A DNA stretch of 64,000 nt from SIG307 sp964545045 (GTDB taxonomy: Bacteria > Bacillota > Clostridia > Lachnospirales > Lachnospiraceae), in assembly GCA_964545045.1 (NCBI GenBank), contig CAZJEN010000001.1, forward strand, positions 62,001 through 126,000, written 5' to 3'. Below the pieces are notes generated by a model. The model was not told the origin of the DNA, ran no database searches, and worked only from the letters and a program-made list of their open reading frames with translations. This document shows, piece by piece, positions 52,198 through 61,278 of the stretch (the first letter of the stretch is position 1; every line of letters starts with the position of its first letter). The translations under genes and the position numbers were made by a program.

Positions 52198-53574
52198 ATG
52201 GCAATTAAATTACCGGAAAAGTTTGAGAAGCGGATGCGTGAGCTTCTCGGAGCGGAATACGATGCATTTGCAAAGGGCTATGAGACGGACCATGCGGCGG
52301 GCTTACGGGTGAATACCATGAAGCTCGCCCCTGAAGAGTTTGAGAAGCTTGCACCGGTTGCAGTGCGGAAGATTCCGTGGATCAAAAATGGATTTTATTA
52401 CGATGCGGATGCAGCACAACCGGCGAAGCATCCGTATTATTTTGCGGGACTGTATTACATTCAGGAGCCCAGTGCCATGACACCGGCGGCGGTGCTTCCG
52501 GTAAGTCCGGGAGAACGTGTGCTTGACTTATGTGCGGCACCGGGCGGAAAGAGTACGGAGCTTGCCGCGAAGCTTTGCGGTGAGGGCGTGCTGGTTTCTA
52601 ACGACATCAGTAATTCCAGAGCGAAGGCACTGCTTAAAAATCTGGAATTGTTCGGCACGAAAAATGCTGTGATTGTCAGTGAACCTCCGGCAAAATTGGC
52701 GGAACGGTTTGCTGGATATTTTGATAAAATCCTGGTAGATGCCCCGTGTTCCGGTGAGGGAATGTTCCGGAAGAGTCCGGCGATTATGAAAAACTGGGAG
52801 CAGTACGGCGTAGAGTATTATCAGAAGCTGCAGAGAGAAATCTTACCGTCGGCGGTAAAAATGCTCCGTCCGGGCGGAATGCTTTTGTATTCGACCTGTA
52901 CCTTTTCTCCGGAGGAGGATGAGGATACCCTTGCATTTTTGCTTCGGGAGTATCCGGAGCTTTCTATGGCGGACTCGCCTCTTTCTTATGATGGCTTTGC
53001 ACCGGGACGACCGGAATGGGCAGACGGTCCGGAGGAGATAAAGAAAGCGATTCGTATCTGGCCGCACCGGATGGAGGGCGAAGGTCATTTTGTGGCGTTG
53101 CTGAAAAAGTCCGAAGATGCGGAAGGTGCCCCGTATACCACGGAGCGTGTGCGTCCGGCAAAGCTGTCCGAGGAGGCGCTGGAGTTTATTCAGAGATTGA
53201 AGCTTACCATTGCTCCGGAGCGTATTATCTCCAGGGAAGAGCGCTTGTACTATTTGCCGGAGAATTTGCCGGATTTATCGGGACTGAGAATTTTGCGTTC
53301 GGGACTGCTTTTGGGTGAGATGAAAAAGAACCGGTTCGAACCGAGTCAGGCGTTAGCTTGCGCTTTAAAGGCAGCGGAATATGATAATTGCTATAATTTG
53401 TCGGCGGATGACGAGGATGTGATTCGGTATTTAAAGTGCGAGACCATTGATGCAAAGACACCGGTAAAGGACGGCTTTGTACTGGTATGCGTGGACGGAT
53501 ATCCGCTTGGCTGGGGAAAAGCCGCCAAGGGCGTTATTAAGAATAAATATCTTGCCGGCTGGCGGATGATGTAG
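52198..53574 (+). CDS. RsmB/NOP2-family rRNA (cytosine-C5) methyltransferase
   Basis: The 458-residue protein has a SAM-binding VLDLCAAPGGKSTELA, a catalytic cysteine pair in DAPCSGEGMFR and LLYSTCTFSPEEDED, and a C-terminal PUA-like RsmF domain. It methylates cytosine in rRNA, like RsmF/YebU. The neighbours are two pseudouridine synthases, which forms an RNA-modification block. AGGAGG precedes the ATG. Confidence 0.9.
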   Translation: MAIKLPEKFEKRMRELLGAEYDAFAKGYETDHAAGLRVNTMKLAPEEFEKLAPVAVRKIPWIKNGFYYDADAAQPAKHPYYFAGLYYIQEPSAMTPAAVLPVSPGERVLDLCAAPGGKSTELAAKLCGEGVLVSNDISNSRAKALLKNLELFGTKNAVIVSEPPAKLAERFAGYFDKILVDAPCSGEGMFRKSPAIMKNWEQYGVEYYQKLQREILPSAVKMLRPGGMLLYSTCTFSPEEDEDTLAFLLREYPELSMADSPLSYDGFAPGRPEWADGPEEIKKAIRIWPHRMEGEGHFVALLKKSEDAEGAPYTTERVRPAKLSEEALEFIQRLKLTIAPERIISREERLYYLPENLPDLSGLRILRSGLLLGEMKKNRFEPSQALACALKAAEYDNCYNLSADDEDVIRYLKCETIDAKTPVKDGFVLVCVDGYPLGWGKAAKGVIKNKYLAGWRMM

Positions 53575-53583
53575 GAGGAAATG

Positions 53584-54336
53584 ATGCGGTTAGATAAACT
53601 GGTAGCGGAGCTGACCGGAATGACCCGGTCCCAGGCAAGGGATGTGATTGTAAAGGGCAGAGTCTGCGTAAACGGAGAAGTGAAGAAGTTGACCGCAGAG
53701 CAGGTGAAGGAAGAAAATGATGTGTTGACCTTAGACGGGAAAACACTGACTTTTCAAAAGTTTGTCTATTATATGTTAAATAAGCCCGCAGGAACGGTTT
53801 CCGCGACTCAGGATAAGGAAGCGAAAACCGTATTGAGCCTATTGTCCCCGGAGGACAGGAAGAGGCGTAATTTGTTTCCGGTAGGACGTTTGGATAAGGA
53901 TACGGAAGGCCTTTTGCTTTTGACGGATGACGGTATGCTGTCCCATAAGCTGATTTCTCCGAAAAAGCATGCGGACAAGCTGTATTTTGCAAAGCTTGCA
54001 AGAGAGATTACGGAAGAGGATATGGAGGTATTTGCTTCCGGGATGAAGGTAGATGAGGAGTTGACGGCAATGCCTGCGGTATTGCGGAGGCTCAGTGAAG
54101 CGGAGTTTGCTGACTTTTTGCCTGAGGGAGGCTTCGCGGCTGCGGTAACGTTGCAGGAAGGAAAATTTCATCAGGTAAAGCGGATGTTTGCAGCGACAGG
54201 GAACGAAGTGTTGTATTTAAAGCGTATGGCCATGGGAGGCGTAAGTCTGGATGCGACTTTGGCACCGGGAGAATATCGGCCGCTTACAGAGGATGAGTTG
54301 CTTACGTTGCAGGATAGTGTAAGGAGTGAGGGATAA
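53584..54336 (+). CDS. rsuA: 16S rRNA pseudouridine synthase RsuA-like
   Basis: The 250-residue protein has an N-terminal S4 domain (RLDKLVAELTGMTRSQARDVIVKGRVCVNG) and a catalytic domain with Asp in GRLDKDTEGLLLLTDDG and KFHQVKRMFAATGNEVLYLKR, matching RsuA. It modifies 16S rRNA. AGGAGG at 53573-53578 supports ATG 53584 rather than 53581. It overlaps the HAD gene region at its end. Confidence 0.9.
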   Translation: MRLDKLVAELTGMTRSQARDVIVKGRVCVNGEVKKLTAEQVKEENDVLTLDGKTLTFQKFVYYMLNKPAGTVSATQDKEAKTVLSLLSPEDRKRRNLFPVGRLDKDTEGLLLLTDDGMLSHKLISPKKHADKLYFAKLAREITEEDMEVFASGMKVDEELTAMPAVLRRLSEAEFADFLPEGGFAAAVTLQEGKFHQVKRMFAATGNEVLYLKRMAMGGVSLDATLAPGEYRPLTEDELLTLQDSVRSEG

Positions 54337-54337
54337 C

Positions 54338-54985
54338 GTGTTAGAAGGCATCAAAGCAGTCATTTTTGATTTAGACGGTACGGTGGTGGATTCCATGTGG
54401 ATGTGGGAAGCCATCGATATCGAATATTTGGCCCGGTTTGGGATTCCGCTTCCGCCGGATTTGCAGAAAAAGATTTCCGGGATGAGCTTCCGGGAAACGG
54501 CGGTATATTTTAAGGAGACCTTTGGAATTCCGGATAGTTTGGAAAAAATAAAGTCCGACTGGAACGAGATGGCAATGGACAAGTATTGTAACGAAGTACC
54601 GTTAAAGCCGGGAGTGTTGGAGTTCTTAAAGAAACTGAAAGCCCGGGGAATTAAGACCGGAATTGCAACCAGTAATTCCAAGGAGCTTGCATTTGCGGTA
54701 TTAAAGGTACTGGGGTTGGAACCGTATTTTGACGAAGTGCATATGTCCTGTGAGGTAAAGACGGGAAAGCCGGCACCGGATATTTATCTTTTGGTGGCGG
54801 AATACTTAGGTGTAGCACCGGAGCATTGTCTGGTGTTTGAGGATATTCCGGAAGGAATTCAGGCGGGCAAGGCAGCCGGAATGAAAGTATGCGGCGTGGA
54901 GGACGAATTTTCCGCGGCATACAGAGAAGAGAAGAAAAAGTTGGCGGATTATTATATTAGCCATTATGATGAAGTTGTTTGGTAA
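54338..54985 (+). CDS. HAD-family phosphatase
   Basis: The 215-residue HAD protein has VIFDLDGTVVDS (nucleophile Asp), TSNSKEL, GKPAPDIYLL and FEDIPEGIQAG, as in beta-phosphoglucomutase-type phosphatases. GTG at 54338 is preferred (GAGGG upstream); GTG at 54326 is also in frame. The substrate is unknown. The start is coupled to rsuA. Confidence 0.85.
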   Translation: MLEGIKAVIFDLDGTVVDSMWMWEAIDIEYLARFGIPLPPDLQKKISGMSFRETAVYFKETFGIPDSLEKIKSDWNEMAMDKYCNEVPLKPGVLEFLKKLKARGIKTGIATSNSKELAFAVLKVLGLEPYFDEVHMSCEVKTGKPAPDIYLLVAEYLGVAPEHCLVFEDIPEGIQAGKAAGMKVCGVEDEFSAAYREEKKKLADYYISHYDEVVW

Positions 54986-54996
54986 GGAGAATGGAC

Positions 54997-55563
54997 ATGA
55001 AACGAATCGAGCGGTGTGAGTATGGACGGATTCGCGATGTAAAGCGTAGAAACTTAGCCGGTGTTCTTTGTATGATTGCAATCGGTGTTGCAATATTTAT
55101 TCTGGGTCTTTTCTTAAATAAGTTTGAGAAAAGAAATATTTTTACCGTAGTGGCGGTTTTATTTGTACTGCCGATGGCTCGGTATTTGTCTACCTTAATT
55201 GTGGCGCTTCCGTATAAAACACCGGAGAAATCACTTTATGAAAGGGTAAAGGCAGCGATACCTACGGGAAGTATTTTGTTCTCCGATTATCTGTTTTCTT
55301 CTCCGGAACGTGCCATGGGGATGTCCTTTTTTGTCCTCACGGGTAATGAGTTGATCGGTCTTGCTGCGAGAGAAAACGAAAAAACGGACAAAATAGCGGA
55401 ATATCTGGGTACGGAGATGAAGAAAAGAGCTATTTCCGGCAAGGTTATCGTTTATAAAGAGCAGGAAAAGTTCTTTTCTGCGTTGAAAAAGATTGATGCG
55501 GCAACGAGAACAGAAGCAGAAATGCAGGAATTGGTAGAGTTTTTGCGGTCCTTGGCAGTATAG
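54997..55563 (+). CDS. Two-span membrane protein, unknown
   Basis: The 188-residue protein has a basic N-terminus, two membrane spans (about residues 24-44 and 50-72), and a mixed C-terminal domain with SFFVLTGNELIGLAA and GKVIVYKEQEKFFSALKKID. AAGGAG supports ATG 54997. It lies between the HAD phosphatase and an RluA-type synthase. Not recognised. Confidence 0.6.
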   Translation: MKRIERCEYGRIRDVKRRNLAGVLCMIAIGVAIFILGLFLNKFEKRNIFTVVAVLFVLPMARYLSTLIVALPYKTPEKSLYERVKAAIPTGSILFSDYLFSSPERAMGMSFFVLTGNELIGLAARENEKTDKIAEYLGTEMKKRAISGKVIVYKEQEKFFSALKKIDAATRTEAEMQELVEFLRSLAV

Positions 55564-55592
55564 CGGGACAGAGAGCGTAAGGCAGGAGAGAT

Positions 55593-56630
55593 ATGAAAAA
55601 GATTGTAGTTTCAAAAAACGAAGCCGGACAAAAGCTGTTAAAACTTCTTGCGAAATATTTGAATGCGGCACCTCAGAGCTTTTTACATAAGATGCTACGG
55701 AAGAAAAATATAACCTTAAACGGAAAGAAGGCAGACGGTTCGGAACTTTTACGGGAGACAGACGAGGTCTGCCTGTTTTTGTCGGATGATACGATTCTGT
55801 CCTTTCAGGGGAAAAAAACAGAGGATACGACTGCTGTAGAACAAGGAAAAGATGTAAAAAGACCGAAGGAACTGTCCGAGATTCGGGTGGTATACGAAGA
55901 TGAAGATGTCTTGATTCTGAATAAGCCTGTGGGAGTGTTATCACAAAAGGCTGTACCGGAGGATTTTTCTTTAAATGAATGGGTACTTGAATACCTTTTG
56001 GAGAAGGGGCATCTGACGCAAGAAGAATTACAGACTTTCCGGCCGGGAGTTTGTAATCGTTTGGACCGGAATACCAGCGGTTTGATAACGGCCGGAAAAA
56101 GTTTGGCAGGATTGCAGACACTTTCCGCACTGTTTAAAGACCGGACGGTACATAAGGATTATTTATGTATTGTTTGCGGACAGGTAAAGAACGGTAGCCG
56201 GTTAAGAGGATATTTGGAAAAGGATTCACGGACCAATAAGGTCACGGTGGAAAACAGAAAGCGTTCCGAAGAAGGCGCATATATCGAAACAGAATATACC
56301 CCGGTAAAGACAAACGGAAGATACACGCTTTTGAAGGTGCGTTTGATTACAGGAAAGACTCATCAGATTCGTGCCCATTTGGCATCGGTGGGACATCCGC
56401 TTTTGGGAGATACCAAGTACGGAAGTCCGGCAGAAAATAAAATGTTACGGGAAAAGTTCGGTTTAAAGAACCAGCTTCTTCATGCGGCATATCTGGAGTT
56501 TCCGCAGGAATTGCCCGGCTGTAAGGCAATTTCAGGGAAGCGGTTTTATGCGCCGGTGCCGAAAGTATTTGAACGGATTGCGAAGGAATTGGGTGTGTAT
56601 AACGGATGCTTGACCGGAAATGTAGAATAG
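55593..56630 (+). CDS. RluA-family pseudouridine synthase
   Basis: The 345-residue protein has an S4-like N-terminus (SKNEAGQKLLKLLAKYLNAAPQ), then IVYEDEDVLILNKPVGVLSQ and the catalytic Asp in CNRLDRNTSGLITAGKS, typical of RluA/RluC/RluD. An insert of low complexity lies before the core. It is the third pseudouridine synthase in this window. AGGAGAG precedes the ATG. Confidence 0.9.
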   Translation: MKKIVVSKNEAGQKLLKLLAKYLNAAPQSFLHKMLRKKNITLNGKKADGSELLRETDEVCLFLSDDTILSFQGKKTEDTTAVEQGKDVKRPKELSEIRVVYEDEDVLILNKPVGVLSQKAVPEDFSLNEWVLEYLLEKGHLTQEELQTFRPGVCNRLDRNTSGLITAGKSLAGLQTLSALFKDRTVHKDYLCIVCGQVKNGSRLRGYLEKDSRTNKVTVENRKRSEEGAYIETEYTPVKTNGRYTLLKVRLITGKTHQIRAHLASVGHPLLGDTKYGSPAENKMLREKFGLKNQLLHAAYLEFPQELPGCKAISGKRFYAPVPKVFERIAKELGVYNGCLTGNVE

Positions 56631-56672
56631 AGGGAAGTTTTTTGAAGTTGATGATGTCGGAAAGGAGAAGCT

Positions 56673-57218
56673 ATGGGAGAATGGAATTCCAGAGGATTGC
56701 GTGGTTCTGCATTTGAAGAATTGATTAACATGACCAATGAGCGATATCGGGAATTGGGGCTTGCTTTGATTCAGAAGGTGCCTACTCCCATTACGCCGAT
56801 TGAAATCGATCAGACAACCAGGCATATCACATTGGCGTATTTTGAAAAGAAAAGCACGGTGGATTATATCGGTGCGGTGCAGGGGATTCCTGTATGTTTT
56901 GATGCAAAGGAATGTGGGGCGGATACATTTTCATTGCAGAATGTGCATGAGCATCAGTTTGAGTTTATGGAGGCTTTTGAACGGCAGGAGGGAGTTGCGT
57001 TTCTGCTGATTTATTATACGGCAAAGGAGCAGTATTTTTATTTGCGGTTTGCAAAGTTGAAAGAGTTTTATGACAGGATGCGAAGAGGAGGAAGAAAAAG
57101 CATACGGTTGGATGAACTTGAACAGGATTTCTTCTTACCGAAAGGGAAAAATGTGCCGGTACCGTATTTGGAAATGTTGCAAAAGGACCTGGATGTGAGG
57201 GAAGAGAACGAGGGATAG
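56673..57218 (+). CDS. recU: Holliday junction resolvase RecU
   Basis: The 181-residue protein shows the RecU signature: RGSAFEELINMTNERYRELGLALIQKVPTPITPIEI, AYFEKKSTVDYIGAVQGIPVCFDAKEC and FSLQNVHEHQFEFM. It cleaves four-way DNA junctions in Gram-positive recombination and segregation. The catalytic Asp and Glu/Lys residues (STVDY, DAKE) are present. GGAGAAG precedes the ATG. Confidence 0.93.
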   Translation: MGEWNSRGLRGSAFEELINMTNERYRELGLALIQKVPTPITPIEIDQTTRHITLAYFEKKSTVDYIGAVQGIPVCFDAKECGADTFSLQNVHEHQFEFMEAFERQEGVAFLLIYYTAKEQYFYLRFAKLKEFYDRMRRGGRKSIRLDELEQDFFLPKGKNVPVPYLEMLQKDLDVREENEG

Positions 57219-57234
57219 ATTATAGGACTGTTTC

Positions 57235-57263
57235 TTGACATAAAAAGTAAAATGAAGTAAAAT
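57235..57263 (+). promoter_or_regulatory. Promoter of the zinc-ribbon membrane protein gene
   Basis: TTGACA (57235-57240) and TAAAAT (57258-57263) are separated by 17 bp. A small GTTATC...GATAAC hairpin (57304-57320) lies just before the ribosome site. Confidence 0.75.
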
Positions 57264-57335
57264 AAAGGATGGCGAAAGCTATAGAAAACGAAGGAATAAG
57301 GGTGTTATCATAGGGATAACAAGAAGGAGGATACG

Positions 57336-59183
57336 ATGATTTGCAGTAAGTGCGGAAAAGAATTTACGGATGATGTAAGATTTTGTACAAATTGCGGAAC
57401 GGAGTTAAAGGCTGCGGAAGCGGCTGTTGCAGCAGAGGAGGAAGCTGTGGTAAGTGCCGAGACGGAACAGGAGACTGTTGCAGAGGAGACAGAGACTGTT
57501 ACAGAACCGGCTGAAACTGCAGAAAATAATACGCCTGAGGAGACTTCTGCGGAAGTAACCGAGGTTGCTGTTGCGGAAACGGTAGAAACGGAAGTGGTAA
57601 CGGGAGAGGTTACCGACGGAAAGAAGAAAAAGGCTAAGGTTAAGAAGGAAGATGGCAAGGGCTCCGGAAAGACAAAAATTGCTTTGGCTTTGGTTGCGAT
57701 TTTCTTGTGCATTTTTATTCCGGTTGCACTTTCTTCGGGAGAGGAAGAATATATTGCTCTTTCCGATAAGGCAGTGATGGATATTTATAGCGGTGAAGAA
57801 GGCTTTTTCGCATACTTTGCGGATGGGAAAAAGCTGGTTCTTGACGATGTTTTGTTCTCCAATGCAAGTGCGAGTCAGGACAAGAAGGTATACTGTTATA
57901 CGAATGAAGACGGTGAAGTAGTAGCAATCAGAAACGGTAAGATATTAAATACCGGAATCGAAGATGCGAAGGGCGTTAAGGTTTCCGTAAACGGCGAAAC
58001 GTTAATTTATTTCACCGATTGTGAATATCAGAACGGAGTTGAGGTGGGTACCCTTCATCTTTACTATATTAAGAAGGATAAGGATGTGACCGTTGCCGAA
58101 GAGGTTCTTGTAAACAGTGCGGTGCTTTCTCCGAACGGTGAGACCGTGGCATATGTAGGTGACTACGATGCGGTGGATGACTTCAAAGGCTACTACTCTG
58201 TAAAGGGTAAGAAGGAAGTAGAGGTCGGAAAAGAAAAGCGTGTGTTCGCTATTGCGGATAAGGGTGCATATGTGTACTATATGGACGACGATCGTCTTTA
58301 TGTGCAGAAGAAAAAGAAGGAAGCTGAAAAGCTTGCCAGCGATTTGTACGGTACAAGTGTATTAATGAATGCAGACTGCACAGAGATGCTTTTTGTAAAC
58401 GACTATAAGACTTATGTGACCGTAAAGGGCGGTGAGAAGCAGAAGGTTGCCGGAGAGGAATTTGAGTCCATCCTTTTAAATAATGATGCATTAATCGCAA
58501 ATGATTTCATTCGTTTCATAAGAGGCTCCGTATCGGTTACCTATACCGGAGTAGAGAATTTAAAGGAGCATTTGTATTACACGGATGACGATGCGATTGT
58601 TTACCTGATGGATAATTATGAGACGGAGCGTATTGCTTCCAATGCGGGCGAATATGTAATTGCAGACGACTGCGAGAGTCTGGTTTACGTGGACGGATTC
58701 AGTGTTGTTAAGGTGACCGATTTCGCAAAGGGCGGAGTAAAGACTGTTTTAAACACGGATGAAGAGGCTCGTTATGTATATACCGACGGAGACTTAAAGA
58801 ATGTCTACTTCCTGAACTATGACAAGGAGTTATACTACATTAAGGGTAAGAAGGTAAAGAAGATTGCGGATGATGTTACCTCCGCTACCATGTCTGCTGA
58901 CGGTAAGTATTGTTATTATGTAGTAGAGAATGAGGAGTTTTATTGTTCCAAGAAGGGCGGAAAAGGCAAGGAATTGTTCGGCGACGATGATGCAAAGATT
59001 ACTTGTGAGAGCGACTATGGTATCTCTATCGTAAAGATATCCTTAGATGATCAGGTTGAAGTAAATCGCTTGGACGGAAAGAAGATGGAATTAATTTATT
59101 CCTATGAATCGAATATGTTTGAGGAGCTGCTGGGAGATGAATCCGACTGGCAGGATCTCTACGATTCTTTGTTTGATTATTAA
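57336..59183 (+). CDS. Zinc-ribbon single-pass membrane protein
   Basis: The 615-residue protein has an N-terminal zinc ribbon (Cys3, Cys6, Cys17, Cys20), an acidic Glu/Thr/Val-rich linker, a membrane span (about residues 114-132) and an extracellular C-terminus of about 480 residues. The C-terminus looks like repeated beta-strand blades (a WD40/TolB-like propeller; e.g. NGETLIYFTDCEYQNG, NGETVAYVGDYDAV, GKYCYYVVENEEF). The zinc ribbon would be cytoplasmic. It is widespread in Lachnospiraceae in kind but uncharacterised. AAGGAGG precedes ATG. Confidence 0.75.
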   Translation: MICSKCGKEFTDDVRFCTNCGTELKAAEAAVAAEEEAVVSAETEQETVAEETETVTEPAETAENNTPEETSAEVTEVAVAETVETEVVTGEVTDGKKKKAKVKKEDGKGSGKTKIALALVAIFLCIFIPVALSSGEEEYIALSDKAVMDIYSGEEGFFAYFADGKKLVLDDVLFSNASASQDKKVYCYTNEDGEVVAIRNGKILNTGIEDAKGVKVSVNGETLIYFTDCEYQNGVEVGTLHLYYIKKDKDVTVAEEVLVNSAVLSPNGETVAYVGDYDAVDDFKGYYSVKGKKEVEVGKEKRVFAIADKGAYVYYMDDDRLYVQKKKKEAEKLASDLYGTSVLMNADCTEMLFVNDYKTYVTVKGGEKQKVAGEEFESILLNNDALIANDFIRFIRGSVSVTYTGVENLKEHLYYTDDDAIVYLMDNYETERIASNAGEYVIADDCESLVYVDGFSVVKVTDFAKGGVKTVLNTDEEARYVYTDGDLKNVYFLNYDKELYYIKGKKVKKIADDVTSATMSADGKYCYYVVENEEFYCSKKGGKGKELFGDDDAKITCESDYGISIVKISLDDQVEVNRLDGKKMELIYSYESNMFEELLGDESDWQDLYDSLFDY

Positions 59184-59193
59184 TCATACTGCG

Positions 59194-59225
59194 AAAAGCC
59201 GTTGTCAAGGGCAACGGCTTTTTCT
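59194..59225 (+). terminator. Terminator before the histidine operon
   Basis: AAAAGCCGTTG and CAACGGCTTTT form an 11-bp stem around a 7-nt loop, followed by T residues. Confidence 0.92.
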
Positions 59226-59227
59226 CT

Positions 59228-59250
59228 ATAGGAAATTTTGCATTTCCTAT
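59228..59250. promoter_or_regulatory. Inverted repeat directly upstream of the hisZ promoter
   Basis: ATAGGAAA (59228-59235) and TTTCCTAT (59243-59250) are perfect arms with a 7-bp spacer, ending one base before the -35. It looks like a regulator-binding site. Confidence 0.5.
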
Positions 59251-59251
59251 A

Positions 59252-59280
59252 TTGACATTTTGTAAACGATGTCGTACAAT
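59252..59280 (+). promoter_or_regulatory. Promoter of the histidine operon
   Basis: TTGACA (59252-59257) and TACAAT (59275-59280) are separated by 17 bp, 70 bp before the ATG of hisZ. Confidence 0.8.
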
Positions 59281-59305
59281 ATATACATTATTTTGGTAGC
59301 GAATT

Positions 59306-59329
59306 ATCACTTTACCACAAGAAAGTGAT
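59306..59329. promoter_or_regulatory. Inverted repeat in the hisZ leader
   Basis: ATCACTTT (59306-59313) and AAAGTGAT (59322-59329) are perfect 8-bp arms with an 8-bp spacer. It lies between the promoter and the ribosome site. It could be a DNA operator or an RNA hairpin. Confidence 0.45.
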
Positions 59330-59350
59330 TGGATTCAGAAAGGAGAACGT

Positions 59351-60550
59351 ATGGAGAAATTATTACATACGCCGGAAGGTGTCCGGGATTTACACGATGC
59401 AGAGTGCGTGAAGAAGCAGCAGTTAGAGGAGAAATTACGACATTGTCTGCACCGTTTCGGGTTTCGGGATGTGGTAACTCCGACGTTCGAGTATTTTGAT
59501 ATTTTCCGTAAGGAGCGGGGAACCGTTCCGTCGAAGGATATGTATAAGTTTATTGACAGAGAAGGTAATACTTTGGTGCTTCGTCCGGATATGACACCGC
59601 CGATTGCACGGTGTGTGGCGAAGTATTATAAGGATGAGATAAATCCGCTTCGTTTGTCCTACAGAGGAAATACTTTTGTGGACAACAGCGGTTACAGAGG
59701 AAAGCTTAAGGAGACCACCCAAATCGGTGCGGAGCTTATTAATGACGCTTCCGTTGTGGCAGATGCGGAGATGGTAGCTCTGATGGCAGAGTGTTTAAAG
59801 GCAAGCGGTCTTAAGGAGTTCCAGATTGAAATCGGTCATGTGGGATTTTTTACAGCACTTGCGAAAGAAGCCGGATTTTCTGATGAAGAGGCGGCAGAGG
59901 TAAGAGAACTTATCGAGAGCAAGAATCTTTTTTCTGTGGAGCAGGCTCTTTCCGATAAGTCGCTTGCGCCGGAATTAAAGGAGCTTTTATTAAAGCTTCC
60001 GGAACTGTTCGGAAGTGTAGAGCGTCTTGCCGAAATCCGCAGTATGACCGACAATGCAGAGGCCTGTGCAGCCATTGATCATTTGATGACTTTACATAAG
60101 TATTTAGAGAGCTACGGTGTAGCAGAGTATATTTCCTATGATTTAGGTATGTTGGGTAAGTATGGTTACTATACCGGTATCAACTTCCGTGCACTTACCT
60201 ATAAGACCGGTGAGTCTGTAGCGGCAGGCGGTCGTTACGATCATTTGATGGGACAGTTCGGAAAGAATGCACCGGCTATCGGCATTGCTTTATATGTGGA
60301 TACCTTACTTCTTGGTCTTTCCAGACAGGGATTGATTACCGCAGAGGATGCAGAGCGAACGCTGGTTGTTTACGAGAAGGGGCTGGCCGGTGTTGCAATT
60401 CAGTGTGTTTGTGACCTTCGCGCTAAGAACGTGGATGCATTGTTAGAAGAAAAAAACGCAGATTGGACTGAATATGAAAAGCGTGTCGGTACAAACGGCA
60501 TTGTACAAGCGTTTAAGGTAACGGTAAGCGGTGTGCTTCCTTTGAACTAA
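59351..60550 (+). CDS. hisZ: ATP phosphoribosyltransferase regulatory subunit HisZ
   Basis: The 399-residue protein is a histidyl-tRNA-synthetase paralogue (LLHTPEGVRDLHDAECVKKQQLEEKL; motif 2-like RPDMTPPIARCVAKYYKDEINPLRLSYRGNTFVD; later AAGGRYDHLMGQFG). HisZ binds short-form HisG and gives histidine feedback control. AAAGGAG precedes the ATG. It begins the operon. It lacks a C-terminal anticodon domain of full synthetases, as HisZ does. Confidence 0.92.
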   Translation: MEKLLHTPEGVRDLHDAECVKKQQLEEKLRHCLHRFGFRDVVTPTFEYFDIFRKERGTVPSKDMYKFIDREGNTLVLRPDMTPPIARCVAKYYKDEINPLRLSYRGNTFVDNSGYRGKLKETTQIGAELINDASVVADAEMVALMAECLKASGLKEFQIEIGHVGFFTALAKEAGFSDEEAAEVRELIESKNLFSVEQALSDKSLAPELKELLLKLPELFGSVERLAEIRSMTDNAEACAAIDHLMTLHKYLESYGVAEYISYDLGMLGKYGYYTGINFRALTYKTGESVAAGGRYDHLMGQFGKNAPAIGIALYVDTLLLGLSRQGLITAEDAERTLVVYEKGLAGVAIQCVCDLRAKNVDALLEEKNADWTEYEKRVGTNGIVQAFKVTVSGVLPLN

Positions 60551-60572
60551 CCACATAGATTGGAGAATCGTT

Positions 60573-61211
60573 ATGGAATATATTACAATTGCCCTGGCAA
60601 AGGGCAGACTTGCCAAGAAGGCGCTGGAACTTTTGGAGCAGGTAGGGGTTACCTGTGAGGAAATTAAGGATAAGGATTCCAGAAAGCTGATTTTTACCAA
60701 CGAAGAATTAAAAATGAAGTTTTTCCTGGCTAAGGCCAATGATGTCCCGACTTATGTAGAGTACGGTGCAGCGGATATCGGCGTAGTAGGAAAGGATACG
60801 ATTTTGGAGGAAGGCAGAGAGCTTTACGAAGTACTGGATCTTGGTATGGGTAAGTGTCGTATGTGCGTTGCCGGACCGGAGTCCGCAAGAGAGCTTTTAG
60901 GAAACGGTGAGATACTTCGTGTGGCTACCAAGTATCCGCATATCGCAAAGGATTATTTTGTAAACCAGAAGCATCAGACCGTAGAGCTGATTAAGTTAAA
61001 CGGTTCCATTGAACTGGCTCCGATTGTTGGCTTATCTGATGTTATCGTGGATATTGTGGAGACCGGTTCCACTTTAAAGGAGAATGGTCTGGTAGTTCTT
61101 GAAGATGTATGTCCGTTGTCTGCAAGAGTGGTGGTAAACCGCGTCAGCATGAAGATGGAGCAAGAGCGTATCACGGATTTGATTACGAAGCTGAGAGCGT
61201 TGGTTTCCTAG
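60573..61211 (+). CDS. hisG: ATP phosphoribosyltransferase, short form
   Basis: The 212-residue protein has the short-form HisG length, with ITIALAKGRLAKKALELLEQ, YGAADIGVVGKD and the PRPP loop region LAPIVGLSDVIVDIVETGSTLKENGL. It condenses ATP and PRPP in the first step of histidine synthesis and needs HisZ, which is present upstream. Confidence 0.95.
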   Translation: MEYITIALAKGRLAKKALELLEQVGVTCEEIKDKDSRKLIFTNEELKMKFFLAKANDVPTYVEYGAADIGVVGKDTILEEGRELYEVLDLGMGKCRMCVAGPESARELLGNGEILRVATKYPHIAKDYFVNQKHQTVELIKLNGSIELAPIVGLSDVIVDIVETGSTLKENGLVVLEDVCPLSARVVVNRVSMKMEQERITDLITKLRALVS

Positions 61212-61278
61212 GAATGTAAGGAAATCAGCGTGACGAGAGAATAGAATGCGTTGCAAGTGCAGCAGAAAGAGGTTTGAC

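Noticed and set aside
55231..56130. 299-codon minus-strand frame
   Set aside because: It overlaps two plus-strand genes with good starts and one recognised family (RluA). Composition is unlike real proteins of this genome.
57264..57335. Riboswitch in the leader of the zinc-ribbon gene
   Set aside because: The leader is short and shows only one 6-bp hairpin; no known riboswitch core was recognised.
59281..59350. Histidine T-box or leader peptide before hisZ
   Set aside because: The leader is only about 70 bp, and I see no T-box sequence or run of histidine codons. Two inverted repeats are reported instead.
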